Assembly (NCBI RefSeq): GCF_014836845.1
Contig: NZ_JACSQA010000003.1
Span: 124,001-188,000, forward strand
DNA length: 64,000 nt
Direction: 5' to 3'
Source of the DNA: Ureibacillus galli
GTDB lineage: Bacteria; Bacillota; Bacilli; Bacillales_A; Planococcaceae
Shown here: one piece after another, positions 37,013 through 46,967 of the stretch
How positions within the stretch are numbered: position 1 is the stretch's first letter
Layout: each line of letters begins with the position of its first letter
Program-made: the position numbers and the translations under genes
Notes under the pieces: model-generated
What the model saw: only the letters and a program-made list of their open reading frames with translations
Told to the model about the DNA's origin: nothing
Database searches by the model: none

Positions 37013-37759
37013 TTACATATACATTCCGCCATCAATATGAAGCGTTTGACCCGTCATATAGCTTGCATCATCAGAAGCTAGGAAAACAACAGCCTTTGCA
37101 ATATCTTCAGGTTGACCTAATTTAGCTAATGGAATTTGGTTTAACATTGAACTTTTAATGTCTTCTGGCAATTCATCAGTCATTTCAGTTGTTATAAACC
37201 CTGGCGCAATCGCATTCACTAAAATGTTACGGGATGCTAGTTCTCTCGCAGTCGTCTTTGTTAACCCGATGACACCTGCTTTCGCAGCTACGTAATTTGC
37301 TTGACCAGCATTCCCCATTACACCAACAATTGATGAAATATTAATAATACGTCCTGATCGTTGTTTCATCATTTGACGAGTAACAGCTTTTGTACAAAGG
37401 AATACACCTTTTAAGTTTGTATTGATCACTTCATCCCATTCGTCCTCTTTCATACGCATGATTAAGTTATCTCTTGTTATTCCTGCGTTATTTACTAGGA
37501 CGTCAATAGAACCGAATTGTTCAACGGCTGCCGACATTAAATTTTGCACAGAATCACTATCTGAAACATTCGCTTGTACTGCAATTGCTTTGGCACCAAG
37601 TTGTTCAATTTCACTTACTACTTGCTGTGCTTTTTGTTCACTTCCACTAAAGTTCACAACAACATTGGCACCTTCAGAAGCTAGTTGTAATGCGATTGCT
37701 CGTCCAATTCCACGAGAAGCACCAGTTACAACTGCTGTTTTCCCTACTAATTTACCCAA
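37013..37759 (-). CDS. fabG: 3-oxoacyl-[ACP] reductase FabG
   Basis: FabG reduces beta-ketoacyl-ACP with NADPH in fatty acid elongation. The 248 residues carry the short-chain dehydrogenase motifs: TGASRGIG (cofactor), NNAG, the catalytic Ser in INISSIVGV, and YxxxK in [12 protein letters not shown]. The start appears to be TTG 37759 behind GGAGGGGAG, overlapping the end of fabD by 8 nt, so translation is coupled. It is the last gene of fapR-plsX-fabD-fabG. Confidence 0.97.
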   Translation of the reverse strand: MGKLVGKTAVVTGASRGIGRAIALQLASEGANVVVNFSGSEQKAQQVVSEIEQLGAKAIAVQANVSDSDSVQNLMSAAVEQFGSIDVLVNNAGITRDNLIMRMKEDEWDEVINTNLKGVFLCTKAVTRQMMKQRSGRIINISSIVGVMGNAGQANYVAAKAGVIGLTKTTARELASRNILVNAIAPGFITTEMTDELPEDIKSSMLNQIPLAKLGQPEDIAKAVVFLASDDASYMTGQTLHIDGGMYM

Positions 37760-38702
37760 TTAGCTCCCCTCCAATCGCTTCCACCACTTCGTTAAATGAA
37801 GCTTCATCATAAACACAATATGTCTTAACTGAGCGATCTATTTTTTTCACTAAACCAGATAACACTTTACCAGGTCCACATTCGATAAAAATAGAAACTC
37901 CTTGCTCAATCATATATTTAACGGAATTTTCCCATTGTACTGGAGAGTATACTTGTTCAACTAATTCCTGTTGGATTGAAGGAACATCTTTCAATTCTTG
38001 CGCCCATACATTCCCTACAACTGGAATTTGAGGGTCTGCTAATTGAACATTTGTCAATTCTTCTCCTAATTTTTCGGAAGCACCGCGCATTAACTCTGAA
38101 TGAAACGGACCACTTACTACTAATGGAATAGCACGTTTTGCACCAGCTTCTTTAGCAGCAACACATGCTTTTTCCACACCAACTTTAGTTCCAGATATTA
38201 CAATTTGACCAGGACAGTTTAAGTTAGCAAGCTGTACTGGATCACCTTCGTTCGTTACTTTGTCACAAACATCCTTTAATGGTTCAGCAGCTAATCCTAA
38301 AATTGCTGCCATTGCCCCTTGTCCGGCAGGAACCGCTTCATTCATATATAATCCTCGTTTATGAACAATTTGAACAGCATCTTCGAAGGAAATGGCTCCA
38401 GAAATTACTAATGATCCGTATTCACCCAATGAGTGACCAGCTGTATAGTCCGGTTGAATACCTGCATCCATTAATTTTTTAGCAACCATTACACCTGTTG
38501 TTAATAAAGCAGGTTGTGCATTATAAGTTAATGTTAATTCCTCTGCTGGTCCATTTAACATTAATTTTGATAATTCAAATTGCAGAACTTTATCAGCTTG
38601 ATCGTAATACGCTTTACTTTCTTCGCTATTTTGAACAAACTCTTGCCCCATACCTACTTGTTGAGAGCCTTGTCCTGGAAAAATAAAAGCTATTTTCGTC
38701 AT
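37752..38702 (-). CDS. fabD: Malonyl-CoA:ACP transacylase FabD
   Basis: FabD loads malonyl units onto ACP. The 316 residues begin with [14 protein letters not shown] and include the nucleophile serine in [11 protein letters not shown] (about residue 91) and the conserved [11 protein letters not shown]-like block ([14 protein letters not shown]) that carries the catalytic histidine. It lies 29 nt after plsX and overlaps fabG. Confidence 0.98.
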   Translation of the reverse strand: MTKIAFIFPGQGSQQVGMGQEFVQNSEESKAYYDQADKVLQFELSKLMLNGPAEELTLTYNAQPALLTTGVMVAKKLMDAGIQPDYTAGHSLGEYGSLVISGAISFEDAVQIVHKRGLYMNEAVPAGQGAMAAILGLAAEPLKDVCDKVTNEGDPVQLANLNCPGQIVISGTKVGVEKACVAAKEAGAKRAIPLVVSGPFHSELMRGASEKLGEELTNVQLADPQIPVVGNVWAQELKDVPSIQQELVEQVYSPVQWENSVKYMIEQGVSIFIECGPGKVLSGLVKKIDRSVKTYCVYDEASFNEVVEAIGGELIG

Positions 38703-38731
38703 GTTTATCCCCTTTTCTTACATCCCTTTTG

Positions 38732-39724
38732 TTATTGCTCCTGGCTTTTTGCAATTGTCTCTTTGATAACTTCAGTAACATGGTGTTCCACCATAACAGA
38801 AGCTTGACGAATGGCACTATAAATTGCCCTTGCATCGGAAGAACCATGAGCTTTAATGACTGGTGCTTGTAAACCAAAGAGAGCTGCACCGCCATACTCT
38901 GAATAATCTAATTTCCCTTTTAAGTTCTTTAATTCATTCTTCATCAATAATGCACTAATTTTCGTTTTTCCCGATGACATGAATGCCTCTTTTAGCATAG
39001 ACATCATTGCACCAGCTGTTCCTTCGATGGATTTTAACACCATATTACCTGTAAAACCATCTGTTACAACGACATCCGCCACATTGTTTAATAAATCACG
39101 GGCTTCCACATTACCGATAAAATGAATGTTGGATTCTTTTAATAAAGTGAATGCTTGTTTCGTTAAGTCATTCCCCTTTTTATCTTCTGTTCCGATATTT
39201 AATAATCCTACTCGAGGATTGTCGATACCTCTTACTTTTTTTGCATAAACATAGCCCATAATGGCGTATTGTAAAATATTTTCTGGTTTCGCATCCGCGT
39301 TAGCACCTAAATCTAGCATTAAAAAACCTTGCCCATCAATCGTAGGTAAAGTGGTTGCTAATGCTGGGCGAGCAACCCCTTCAATACGCCCGACTTTAAA
39401 CAGGCCTCCTGCCATTAAAGCACCGGTGTTTCCTGCTGATAAACAAGCGTCTGCCCGATTCTCAGTTACCGCTTCTAAAATTTTCGCCATTGAAGAATCT
39501 TTTTTACGACGAACTGCGCGAGCCGGATCATCTTCTCCTTCAACTACTTCTTCACAATGGATTACTTGTAAACGATCATGTTGTTTTAAGTACGGTTCTA
39601 ACTCTTGTTGTTTACCATATAATTGAACTTCAATATTCGGAAAATCCTCTAATGCTAACAATACACCTTCAACGATTGACTTTGGTGCATGATCGCCACC
39701 CATTCCATCAATTGCTATTTTCAT
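38732..39724 (-). CDS. plsX: Phosphate acyltransferase PlsX
   Basis: PlsX makes acyl-phosphate from acyl-ACP, the first step of phospholipid synthesis in Gram-positives. The 330 residues begin [20 protein letters not shown] and contain [25 protein letters not shown] and [12 protein letters not shown], all family signatures. GTG 39733 also opens the frame; ATG 39724 has AGGTGA 5 nt upstream and gives the usual N-terminus. It overlaps the end of fapR by 17 nt. Confidence 0.98.
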   Translation of the reverse strand: MKIAIDGMGGDHAPKSIVEGVLLALEDFPNIEVQLYGKQQELEPYLKQHDRLQVIHCEEVVEGEDDPARAVRRKKDSSMAKILEAVTENRADACLSAGNTGALMAGGLFKVGRIEGVARPALATTLPTIDGQGFLMLDLGANADAKPENILQYAIMGYVYAKKVRGIDNPRVGLLNIGTEDKKGNDLTKQAFTLLKESNIHFIGNVEARDLLNNVADVVVTDGFTGNMVLKSIEGTAGAMMSMLKEAFMSSGKTKISALLMKNELKNLKGKLDYSEYGGAALFGLQAPVIKAHGSSDARAIYSAIRQASVMVEHHVTEVIKETIAKSQEQ

Positions 39725-40298
39725 TTTGGTCACCTAAACCTTTCGTGCGATACATCTCAAATTCACCTTTAAAAACAGTTTCATTATTCACAGTTGATAC
39801 AACATCTATATATGTACGATTTTTATGATTATCTTGGCCGCGTACTGTTGCTTTCGTAATCACACGGTCACCTGCTCTCACAGGTTTTACAAAGATGACA
39901 TTTGATTTTACTGTTAATGCAAGTTCATCATTAATAACAGCAACTGCTAGTGAGTTTGCTTGTGCAAACAAATGATGTCCCCGAGCAATACCATTTCGTT
40001 GGAAAACATGCTCATCTTTCACATCAAAAATAGATAAGGCACGTTGATCTAATTCAATATCAATAATCTCTCCAATCACTTCATCAATTGGTAGAGCCTT
40101 TACTTCATTTTCATAATTTTTAGCAGCCACGTCTTTTATACGTTCACGCAATTCAGGAATGGAAAGTTCCATCCTGTCTAGACGAATGGTTTGAACGCTG
40201 ACTCCAAACTCGGAAGCTAACTGTTCATCGGTGACGAATGGGTTTTGTTCAATTGTTTCCGTTAGTAGTCGTTGCCGTTCTTTTTTTGTGCGTTTCAA
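39708..40298 (-). CDS. fapR: Fatty acid and phospholipid biosynthesis repressor FapR
   Basis: FapR represses lipid synthesis genes and is released by malonyl-CoA. The 196 residues have an N-terminal helix-turn-helix (about 18-45, with [21 protein letters not shown]) and a hot-dog-fold effector domain (about 80-185) with [19 protein letters not shown]. The start is TTG 40298, with AGGTGA at a 7-nt spacing. A palindrome matching the FapR operator lies around the likely transcription start, consistent with autoregulation of fapR-plsX-fabD-fabG. Confidence 0.97.
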   Translation of the reverse strand: MKRTKKERQRLLTETIEQNPFVTDEQLASEFGVSVQTIRLDRMELSIPELRERIKDVAAKNYENEVKALPIDEVIGEIIDIELDQRALSIFDVKDEHVFQRNGIARGHHLFAQANSLAVAVINDELALTVKSNVIFVKPVRAGDRVITKATVRGQDNHKNRTYIDVVSTVNNETVFKGEFEMYRTKGLGDQNENSN

Positions 40299-40325
40299 TC
40301 CCTCGTCACCTACTTATAATAATTT

Positions 40326-40342
40326 TTAGCACTTGGTACTAA
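40326..40342. promoter_or_regulatory. FapR operator
   Basis: TTAGCACTTGGTACTAA is an imperfect 17-bp inverted repeat that closely matches the known FapR box (TTAGTACCTGGTACTAA-like). It starts 28 bp before the fapR start codon and covers the expected transcription start. An overlapping TGGTACTAATACCA palindrome extends it. Confidence 0.8.
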
Positions 40343-40346
40343 TACC

Positions 40347-40375
40347 AGTATACATTTACAAAAAAAAGAACGCAA
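40347..40375 (-). promoter_or_regulatory. Candidate promoter of the fapR operon
   Basis: Minus-strand TTGCGT (40370-40375) is followed after 17 bp by TATACT (40347-40352). The -35 lies inside the recG terminator stem and the -10 is immediately upstream of the FapR box, a compact repressor-controlled layout. Confidence 0.5.
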
Positions 40376-40392
40376 CAAAAAATGTTGCGTTC
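40359..40392 (-). terminator. Terminator of recG
   Basis: A perfect 10-bp stem (40368-40377 with 40383-40392) is followed in the minus-strand transcript by a run of seven or more T. It ends the sdaAB-sdaAA-recG unit before fapR. Confidence 0.9.
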
Positions 40393-40408
40393 AGTAAAAT
40401 GCATTTAT

Positions 40409-42454
40409 TTAGTCAATTCGTTCTCCAGTTAAGACACCAGACTCTTCTAGCATTTCTCGTAAATAGCGATATTCATCTTCTTGCCAAAACTGCTCATCAT
40501 AAATCAGTTTTGCAGCATCCTGTCTCGCTACTTCTAGCGTTCGATAATCATGAACTAAATCGGCCATCTTAAAATCTGGCAAGCCACTTTGTTTTTTTCC
40601 AAAGAAGTCTCCTGGCCCTCGAAGTTCTAAGTCTTTTTCAGCAAGCTTAAATCCATCGTTTGTTTGGGTCATGGACATCATTCGTTCTTTTCCTTCATCG
40701 GTCTTCGGATCCGCAAGTAAAATACAATAGGATTGATGTTGCCCCCGTCCAACACGACCACGTAACTGATGAAGCTGTGACAATCCAAATCGGTCCGCAT
40801 CATATATTGCCATAAAAGTGGCATTGGGAACATTTACCCCTACTTCCACAACAGTTGTCGAAACAAGTACATCAATTTTCCCTTCAGTAAATGCTCGCAT
40901 TACTTCATCTTTTTCTTCCGCATGAAGTCTACCGTGCATCAAACCGACAGTATATCGCCCATTAAAAATCGTTGCCAGTTGTTCATATACTTCCACGGCA
41001 TTTTGAACGTCCAATTTCTCGGATTCTTCAATAAGGGGACATATGACATAGGCTTGTCTACCTTGTCTTATTTCTAGTTCCATTTTTGAAATGACCGCGT
41101 TTAATTGCTCTTTCTTCAACCAGTGGGTTTCAATTTCTTTACGCCCAGCTGGTAATTCATCAATGATGGAGACGTCCATTTCACCAAAGGCAGTAATAGC
41201 TAACGTTCTCGGAATGGGCGTTGCAGTCATAAACAACACGTCTGGGTTTACCCCTTTATCTCGTAAAATTCTACGCTGTTCAACTCCGAACCGATGTTGC
41301 TCATCCGTTATAACAAAACCAAGATTAGAAAAAACAACATCTGGTTGAATTAATGCATGGGTCCCTATTAAAATATCAATTTCCCCATTATGTAATTGTT
41401 CTAATAGGAGCCTTCTTTCTTTCGTTTTCGTTGAACCTGAAAGTAGTGCAATTTTCACCCCAATTGGTTCAAACAAGGATTGCAGAGAATCAGCATGTTG
41501 CTCAGCTAAAATTTCCGTCGGCGCCATTAAAGCACCTTGATATCCAGCTGTAACGGCAGCATAAAGACAAATAGCTGCAACAATCGTCTTACCAGAACCA
41601 ACATCCCCTTGTAACAAACGATTCATACGATGAGGTTCTTTTAAATCTTTACAAATTTCATTTACGACTCTTTTTTGAGCGTTTGTCAGTTCAAATGGTA
41701 TCGTCTGAATAAACTCACGAACTTTTTGTAAGTCATAGGCAATAGCAATTCCCTTTTCATTTTCTTTCCTTGTTTTACGCAATGATTGAATACGTAATTG
41801 GAAATGTAACAGTTCCTCATAAACAAAACGTCTTCTAGCCTGTTTTGCCTGGTTTGCATCTTTTGGGAAATGAACACCTTCCAAAGCATCTAAAATCGGG
41901 AGCAATTGATATTGCTCCAAAAGATGCTTCGGAAGTGTTTCACTCATTTCATCACCAATTACATCTAATGCTTGGCGCATCATTTTGCGGAACTTATTTT
42001 GGTGAATGGATCCCTTTAAGCTATATACAGGTTCAAAGTCAACATTATCGGTTTTCGGGCCAAACTTAATAGAAGAACCATTTATGACCTGTCTACCTCT
42101 ATCCCATTTCCCTGATACTGTTACGATGGTGCCTGGTGTTAATTTTGTTTTTAAATAATTTTGATTAAAGAAAACAACTTTTACAAGATGTCTTCCTGCT
42201 AAAACGGTTACTTGAATTCTCGATTTATTTTTCCCTAGATAAAGAACGGAGGGGACGCTTTCTACCCTTGCTTCAATCGTCACTTTCTCATTATGGGGTG
42301 TTGTAGCCAAATCCTTTAAACGATAATCTTCATGCCGATACGGAAAAGTCCATATTAAATCTTCAATTGAATAAATTCCCATATCACCTAGATGATCGGC
42401 CGTTTCTTTTCCAATTCCTTTTAAAGCTGTAACCGGATCAGTAATACTAGTCAA
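40409..42454 (-). CDS. recG: ATP-dependent DNA helicase RecG
   Basis: RecG remodels stalled replication forks and branched DNA. The 681 residues contain the N-terminal wedge/OB domain (about 60-160), Walker A GDVGSGKT (about 285-292), the ALMAPTEILAEQH motif, DEQHRFGVEQR as motif II, and the C-terminal HQLRGRVGRGQHQSYC. The start is TTG 42454, overlapping the end of sdaAA by 8 nt. Length is normal. Confidence 0.98.
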   Translation of the reverse strand: MTSITDPVTALKGIGKETADHLGDMGIYSIEDLIWTFPYRHEDYRLKDLATTPHNEKVTIEARVESVPSVLYLGKNKSRIQVTVLAGRHLVKVVFFNQNYLKTKLTPGTIVTVSGKWDRGRQVINGSSIKFGPKTDNVDFEPVYSLKGSIHQNKFRKMMRQALDVIGDEMSETLPKHLLEQYQLLPILDALEGVHFPKDANQAKQARRRFVYEELLHFQLRIQSLRKTRKENEKGIAIAYDLQKVREFIQTIPFELTNAQKRVVNEICKDLKEPHRMNRLLQGDVGSGKTIVAAICLYAAVTAGYQGALMAPTEILAEQHADSLQSLFEPIGVKIALLSGSTKTKERRLLLEQLHNGEIDILIGTHALIQPDVVFSNLGFVITDEQHRFGVEQRRILRDKGVNPDVLFMTATPIPRTLAITAFGEMDVSIIDELPAGRKEIETHWLKKEQLNAVISKMELEIRQGRQAYVICPLIEESEKLDVQNAVEVYEQLATIFNGRYTVGLMHGRLHAEEKDEVMRAFTEGKIDVLVSTTVVEVGVNVPNATFMAIYDADRFGLSQLHQLRGRVGRGQHQSYCILLADPKTDEGKERMMSMTQTNDGFKLAEKDLELRGPGDFFGKKQSGLPDFKMADLVHDYRTLEVARQDAAKLIYDEQFWQEDEYRYLREMLEESGVLTGERID

Positions 42455-43340
42455 CTTTTACCGCGCTCCCAAAAATTTTCGCAGCAAGTGCCTGGCCAGT
42501 TGGTGTTGCAGCTAAACCTCCGCGTGCAGTTTCTTTTAAGCTTGGATGCATGGATTGACCGATTCTAAACATTGCTCCAATTACTTCATCACAAGGAATT
42601 CGACTAGTGATACCTGCCAATGCCATATCAGCAGCAACCATTGCATTCGCAGCACCCATTGCATTTCGTTTTACACATGGTACTTCAACGAGTCCTGCAA
42701 CAGGGTCACAAACTAATCCAAGCATGTTTTTTAACGTAATGGCAAAAGCTTCTGCACTTTGAGCTGGTGTACCCCCCGCCATTTCAACAATGGCAGCAGC
42801 TGCCATACCTGCAGCTGAACCTACTTCAGCTTGGCATCCGCCAGCTGCACCGGAAATAAAAGCATTATTTGCAACGACGAAACCAAAAGCACCGGAAGTA
42901 AATAAAAATCGAATCATTTGTTCCCTGCTCGGATTTAATTTGTTTTTTACAGCAAATAGAGTTCCTGGTACAACGCCAGCAGAACCAGCAGTAGGTGTTG
43001 CACAAATTGTTCCCATCGCCGCATTCACTTCATTTGTCGCAACTGCTTTACTTACCGCATCTAACAATAAGTCTCCAGATAAACTTTTACCGGAAGATAT
43101 ATATTTTTGTAACAGAACCGCGTCTCCGCCTGTTAAGCCCGACACCGATTGAACACCATTAAGTCCCCGTTCAACTGCCTGTTCCATTACAACTAAGTTT
43201 TTATCCATTTGTTCAAAAATGGCTTCCCTTGAACGTCCACTCATGTTGATTTCTTGTTCAATCATGATTTCAGAGATGAGCTTATTTTCTTTATCCGCAA
43301 GTTCAACCAATTCTCGTACGTTTCGAAATAATACGTCCAT
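42447..43340 (-). CDS. sdaAA: L-serine dehydratase, alpha subunit SdaAA
   Basis: SdaAA is the catalytic subunit of the iron-sulfur serine dehydratase that turns L-serine into pyruvate and ammonia. The 297 residues contain ICATPTAGSAGVVPGTLFAV, SGAAGGCQAEVGSA and LGLVCDPVAGLVEVPCVKRN, with the cysteines expected to hold the [4Fe-4S] cluster. It follows sdaAB by 12 nt and overlaps recG, the same order as in B. subtilis. Confidence 0.97.
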   Translation of the reverse strand: MDVLFRNVRELVELADKENKLISEIMIEQEINMSGRSREAIFEQMDKNLVVMEQAVERGLNGVQSVSGLTGGDAVLLQKYISSGKSLSGDLLLDAVSKAVATNEVNAAMGTICATPTAGSAGVVPGTLFAVKNKLNPSREQMIRFLFTSGAFGFVVANNAFISGAAGGCQAEVGSAAGMAAAAIVEMAGGTPAQSAEAFAITLKNMLGLVCDPVAGLVEVPCVKRNAMGAANAMVAADMALAGITSRIPCDEVIGAMFRIGQSMHPSLKETARGGLAATPTGQALAAKIFGSAVKVD

Positions 43341-43352
43341 CTAGCTCACTCC

Positions 43353-44015
43353 TTAATTGTTAATTTTAGATACTTTCGTAATGTTCGGTATCATTGAAAT
43401 TTGTTGTATAATACGATCATCAATATTTTGATCCACTTCGATGACCATTAATGCTGTTAAGCCCCGCTCAATACGGGATACTTCCATATGGCCGATATTG
43501 ACATGATGCATTGCCAAACAATTGGCAACGTTTGCAATACAGCCGGCACGGTCATCATGAACAACGAGTAAAGCAGGCATCCCACCTGTTAAACGTAATT
43601 TAAATCCGTTCACTTCGCTGATTTCAATTTTTCCGCCACCGATTGAAATTCCCTCAACGGACAACTCATCAATTTCATCCCCTAAAACAATGCGAGCCGT
43701 ATTCGGATGCTCTTTATTAGCCGTTTCTGGAATAATTTCAAATTCTAATCCTTCTTCTTTTGCAAGTTCAAAGGACGTTTTAATCCGTTCATCAAAAGTA
43801 TCAAAATCAAGCAATCCCCCAACAATCGCTACATCGGTACCGTGTCCTTTAAACGTTTCTGCAAAGGATCCATAAAGATGGATTTTTGCCCATTTAGGTT
43901 TTCGACCAAATAAATCTCTCGCCACTCGCCCGATGCGTGCTGCACCAGCTGTATGAGAAGATGAAGGGCCAATCATAACCGGTCCTATGATGTCAAATAC
44001 AGATGTGAATTTCAA
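43353..44015 (-). CDS. sdaAB: L-serine dehydratase, beta subunit SdaAB
   Basis: The 220-residue regulatory/structural subunit of serine dehydratase starts VFDIIGPVMIGPSSSHTAGA, the family signature, and has a C-terminal ACT domain (about 148-218, with LLVVHDDRAGCIANVANCL) that probably senses serine. It is the first gene of the sdaAB-sdaAA-recG unit. The 200 bp upstream hold the fakA terminator and AT-rich sequence with no clear promoter. Confidence 0.97.
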   Translation of the reverse strand: MKFTSVFDIIGPVMIGPSSSHTAGAARIGRVARDLFGRKPKWAKIHLYGSFAETFKGHGTDVAIVGGLLDFDTFDERIKTSFELAKEEGLEFEIIPETANKEHPNTARIVLGDEIDELSVEGISIGGGKIEISEVNGFKLRLTGGMPALLVVHDDRAGCIANVANCLAMHHVNIGHMEVSRIERGLTALMVIEVDQNIDDRIIQQISMIPNITKVSKINN

Positions 44016-44164
44016 CCTATCTCCCCCTTAAACAATTATTCTATTACTTCTAATAGAAAATTATTTCGATAATGTCTTTTCGTTTAAGCCTAGTTTATCA
44101 TGAACATTCTATGACATTCAAAATAAATAGTTTTCAAAAAATTGTTACATAGAAAAATTTCCAT

Positions 44165-44206
44165 TCTAAAAAATATAGCCTTCCCTTTAATTTATGAGAA
44201 GGCTAT
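44165..44206 (-). terminator. Terminator of yloU-fakA
   Basis: A stem pairing TATAGCCTTC (44174-44183) with GAAGGCTAT (44198-44206) is followed in the minus-strand transcript by ATTTTTTAG. It lies 10 bp after the fakA stop codon. Confidence 0.82.
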
Positions 44207-44215
44207 CAGGATTGA

Positions 44216-45868
44216 TTATTCGATTGATAAAATAAACGGATAAAGGGATTGCTTACCTTCAACGATTTCAACTTCGGCATCTGGATAATGACTTTCGATA
44301 AAGCTTGAAAGCTCATTTGCTTGCTCTTGAGTTGCATCTTCTCCGTATAAGATTGTAATAATTTCTGAATCTTCATCAACTAATTCAGAAACAACCTTTT
44401 TAGCAGCCTCTAACATTTTAGGCGTTGATAAAATGATTTTCCCTTCTGCTAAAGCCATATAATCATCTTTGCGAATATCTACTCCATCGATGGAAGTATC
44501 ACGTACCGCAAACGTAACTTGGCCCGTTTTCACATGGGAAAATGCTTCTGTCATGCCTTCTTTATTTTCTTCCACTGAAGCTTCTGGATTAAAGGCTAAA
44601 ATGGCAGCCATACCTTGTGGAATTGTTTTCGTCGGCACAACAGCAGCTTCGATTTCTAATAATTCTACTGCTTGCTCCGCAGCCATTAATATATTTTTGT
44701 TATTCGGTAAAATTAGTACACGTTCTGCCTCAATTTCTTTTACTGCTTTAACGATATCTTCCGTTGAAGGATTCATCGTTTGACCGCCTTCAATAACATA
44801 CGAAGCACCGATACTGCGTAAAAGATTTGCAATTCCTTCACCCATCGCAATCGTTACAACCGCATATGGGTGTTTTTCTTTTTTCTTTTGTGGAACCGTT
44901 GCTGACTCGGAATGGTCATTGACAATAGCAGAATGCTGCTCACGCATGTTGTCTACTTTAATTTTGATTAAGCTACCATATTTCTGCCCTGCCGAGAGTA
45001 CAGCTCCCGGTGTTTCAGAGTGAATATGTACCTTTGCAATTTCGTCGTCAGAAACAACAAGTAAGGAATCTCCCATGACATTTAACTCTTCACGGAATTT
45101 CATTTCATCAAACGGTTCTTTATCTTTTTCTAATCGAACCATAATTTCTGTACAATAGCCAAAAACGATATCTTCCGTACTCATAAAATCTTGTGCCCGA
45201 TGATGTTCAGCACTGATTAAATCATCAAGGGATGCATCGTTCCGTTCTGGAAGCGCTTCACCTTTTAAAGACGCAAGGAAGCCTTCATAAACGAAAAGTA
45301 ATCCTTGGCCACCACTATCTACTACACCAACTTCTTTTAAAACCGGAAGTAAATCTGGAGTACGATCCAGTGATTTTTTTCCTTCAGCGACTAGCGCTTC
45401 CATCACTTTAATAATATCCGTTTCCGTTTCTGCAACTTGCACCGCTTTAGCAGCAGCTTCACGTGCAACAGTTAAAATTGTGCCTTCTACAGGTTTCATA
45501 ACAGCTTTATAGGCTGTATCAACACCCGCTTGAAAGGCATTTGCTAAACGATAAGCATCGATTTGGTCATCTTTTTCAATTGCTTTTCCAAATCCACGGA
45601 ATAATTGGGACAAAATAACCCCTGAATTACCACGGGCACCCATTAATAATCCTTTTGATAAGCTTTGGGCAGTTTTCCCAATATGGTTTTGTGCATTGAT
45701 CTCTGTTTCCTTTGCACCAGATGTCATGGACAAATTCATATTCGTACCAGTATCTCCATCGGGAACTGGGAAAACATTTAAAGAGTCAACATAACTTGCA
45801 TTTTGTGATAGGTGATGGGCACCCATCTGCACCATTTCGGCAAATTTGATTCCGTCTAGTGACTTCAT
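44216..45868 (-). CDS. fakA: Fatty acid kinase catalytic subunit FakA (YloV)
   Basis: FakA phosphorylates exogenous fatty acids presented by FakB for phospholipid synthesis. The 550 residues have an N-terminal DhaL-like kinase domain with NVFPVPDGDTGTNMNLS and GARGNSGVILSQLFRGF, a linker containing FGYCTEIMVRLEKDKEPF, and a C-terminal domain with VLILPNNKNILMAAEQA. It follows the Asp23-like gene yloU by 18 nt. The lipid role fits the nearby plsX cluster. Confidence 0.95.
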   Translation of the reverse strand: MKSLDGIKFAEMVQMGAHHLSQNASYVDSLNVFPVPDGDTGTNMNLSMTSGAKETEINAQNHIGKTAQSLSKGLLMGARGNSGVILSQLFRGFGKAIEKDDQIDAYRLANAFQAGVDTAYKAVMKPVEGTILTVAREAAAKAVQVAETETDIIKVMEALVAEGKKSLDRTPDLLPVLKEVGVVDSGGQGLLFVYEGFLASLKGEALPERNDASLDDLISAEHHRAQDFMSTEDIVFGYCTEIMVRLEKDKEPFDEMKFREELNVMGDSLLVVSDDEIAKVHIHSETPGAVLSAGQKYGSLIKIKVDNMREQHSAIVNDHSESATVPQKKKEKHPYAVVTIAMGEGIANLLRSIGASYVIEGGQTMNPSTEDIVKAVKEIEAERVLILPNNKNILMAAEQAVELLEIEAAVVPTKTIPQGMAAILAFNPEASVEENKEGMTEAFSHVKTGQVTFAVRDTSIDGVDIRKDDYMALAEGKIILSTPKMLEAAKKVVSELVDEDSEIITILYGEDATQEQANELSSFIESHYPDAEVEIVEGKQSLYPFILSIE

Positions 45869-45886
45869 CCGATTTAAATCCTCCTC

Positions 45887-46249
45887 TTACACATTCATAA
45901 CACGAACGCCTTGAACAAAAATGTTAACTGATTTAACGCTCATACCTAATGTTTTATTTACTGTGTATTTTACTTTTGATTGAACTTGATAGGCTACTTC
46001 AGAAATTTTCGTTCCATAACTAACTATAATATACATGTCAATATGAAGGTCTTGTCCTTCTTGACGGATAATAACACCTTTAGTAAAGTTTTCTTTTCGT
46101 AAAATATCTGTTAAACCATCTCGAATTTGGTGTTTTGATGCCATCCCAACAATACCATAGCATTCAATTGCAGCTCCACCAGCTATTTGTGCAATTACAT
46201 CATTTGAAATATCAATTTGTCCGAAATCATTATTAATTTCTACTGACAT
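45887..46249 (-). CDS. yloU: Asp23/Gls24 family envelope protein (YloU)
   Basis: A 120-residue Asp23/Gls24-family protein with DVIAQIAGGAAIECYGIVGMA and YQVQSKVKYTVNKTLGMSVKSVNIFVQGVRV. Family members sit near the membrane and relate to envelope stress; this one is probably linked to FakA by operon membership. An upstream in-frame start at 46306 exists, but ATG 46249 follows AAGGGGG at a good distance. Confidence 0.94.
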   Translation of the reverse strand: MSVEINNDFGQIDISNDVIAQIAGGAAIECYGIVGMASKHQIRDGLTDILRKENFTKGVIIRQEGQDLHIDMYIIVSYGTKISEVAYQVQSKVKYTVNKTLGMSVKSVNIFVQGVRVMNV

Positions 46250-46304
46250 AAATTTGCCCCCTTGGCTCTTTTTGACTAATCTATATTGTACTACACAAAA
46301 ATTC

Positions 46305-46334
46305 ATTATAAAAGAAAACGTTAGTATCCGTCTA
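46305..46334 (-). promoter_or_regulatory. Candidate promoter of yloU-fakA
   Basis: Minus-strand TAGACG (46329-46334) is followed after 18 bp by a perfect TATAAT (46305-46310), about 55 bp before the yloU start codon. Confidence 0.5.
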
Positions 46335-46575
46335 CTTAATTACTGGAATCAGACGATTTGACTACTATTCCGATATACTTTATGTATACTATCATAGAGC
46401 TTTATCTTTAGCATTTCCATTTTCACCGACTTTTTTCGAACTGTAAAGGATTTTTTCTTGAAAGGTTATGTGAAATAGGTTGCAACGATTTGTTGTCTAT
46501 GTTAAATTATTATAGTATGTGAAATAAAGAACTGAAAAACAATCTTTCAGATTCATCTGTAAGGAGGGAATATAC

Positions 46576-46764
46576 ATGCCTAAACAATGTGTAGTAACTG
46601 GTCGTAAAACTCGTTCAGGCAACAACCGTTCACACGCTATGAACGCTAACAAACGTACTTGGGGTGCAAACTTACAAAAAGTTCGTATTTTAGTGAACGG
46701 TAAACCAAAACGTGTATGGGTATCTGCTCGTGCTCTAAAATCTGGTAAAGTTGAACGCGTATAA
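46576..46764 (+). CDS. rpmB: 50S ribosomal protein L28
   Basis: L28 is a 62-residue large-subunit protein. It starts [23 protein letters not shown] and includes [12 protein letters not shown], the standard sequence with only one cysteine left, so it is the zinc-free type. ATG 46576 follows AAGGAGGGA. It lies alone on the plus strand between yloU and spoVM, as in B. subtilis, and has its own terminator. Overlapping TTG...TA-rich hexamers at about 46480-46520 probably include its promoter. Confidence 0.98.
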   Translation: MPKQCVVTGRKTRSGNNRSHAMNANKRTWGANLQKVRILVNGKPKRVWVSARALKSGKVERV

Positions 46765-46783
46765 TCAACTTCCATCATTGAAA

Positions 46784-46825
46784 ACATCGATTTTTACAGC
46801 ATATGTAAAAGTCGGTGTTTTTTTA
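46784..46825 (+). terminator. Terminator of rpmB
   Basis: A 14-bp stem with two G-U pairs (46784-46797 with 46805-46818) and a 7-nt loop is followed by TTTTTTT on the plus strand. Confidence 0.9.
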
Positions 46826-46844
46826 TGTACTACAATTTAAAACT

Positions 46845-46892
46845 ATATTAAAAAAGAACTGCCCTATCAATTTTAGAGGACAGTTCTTTTTT
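46845..46892 (-). terminator. Terminator after spoVM, likely bidirectional
   Basis: A 12-bp stem (46850-46861 with 46881-46892), extended by CCT/AGG pairs, is bounded by A and T runs. It lies between the convergent rpmB and spoVM genes. Confidence 0.8.
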
Positions 46893-46967
46893 GGTGAAAG
46901 TTTTCCCGAAAGCATTTGTTTTAATTTATAGGCGTTTTGAAAAATCAAATCAATAATGAAATAGAAA

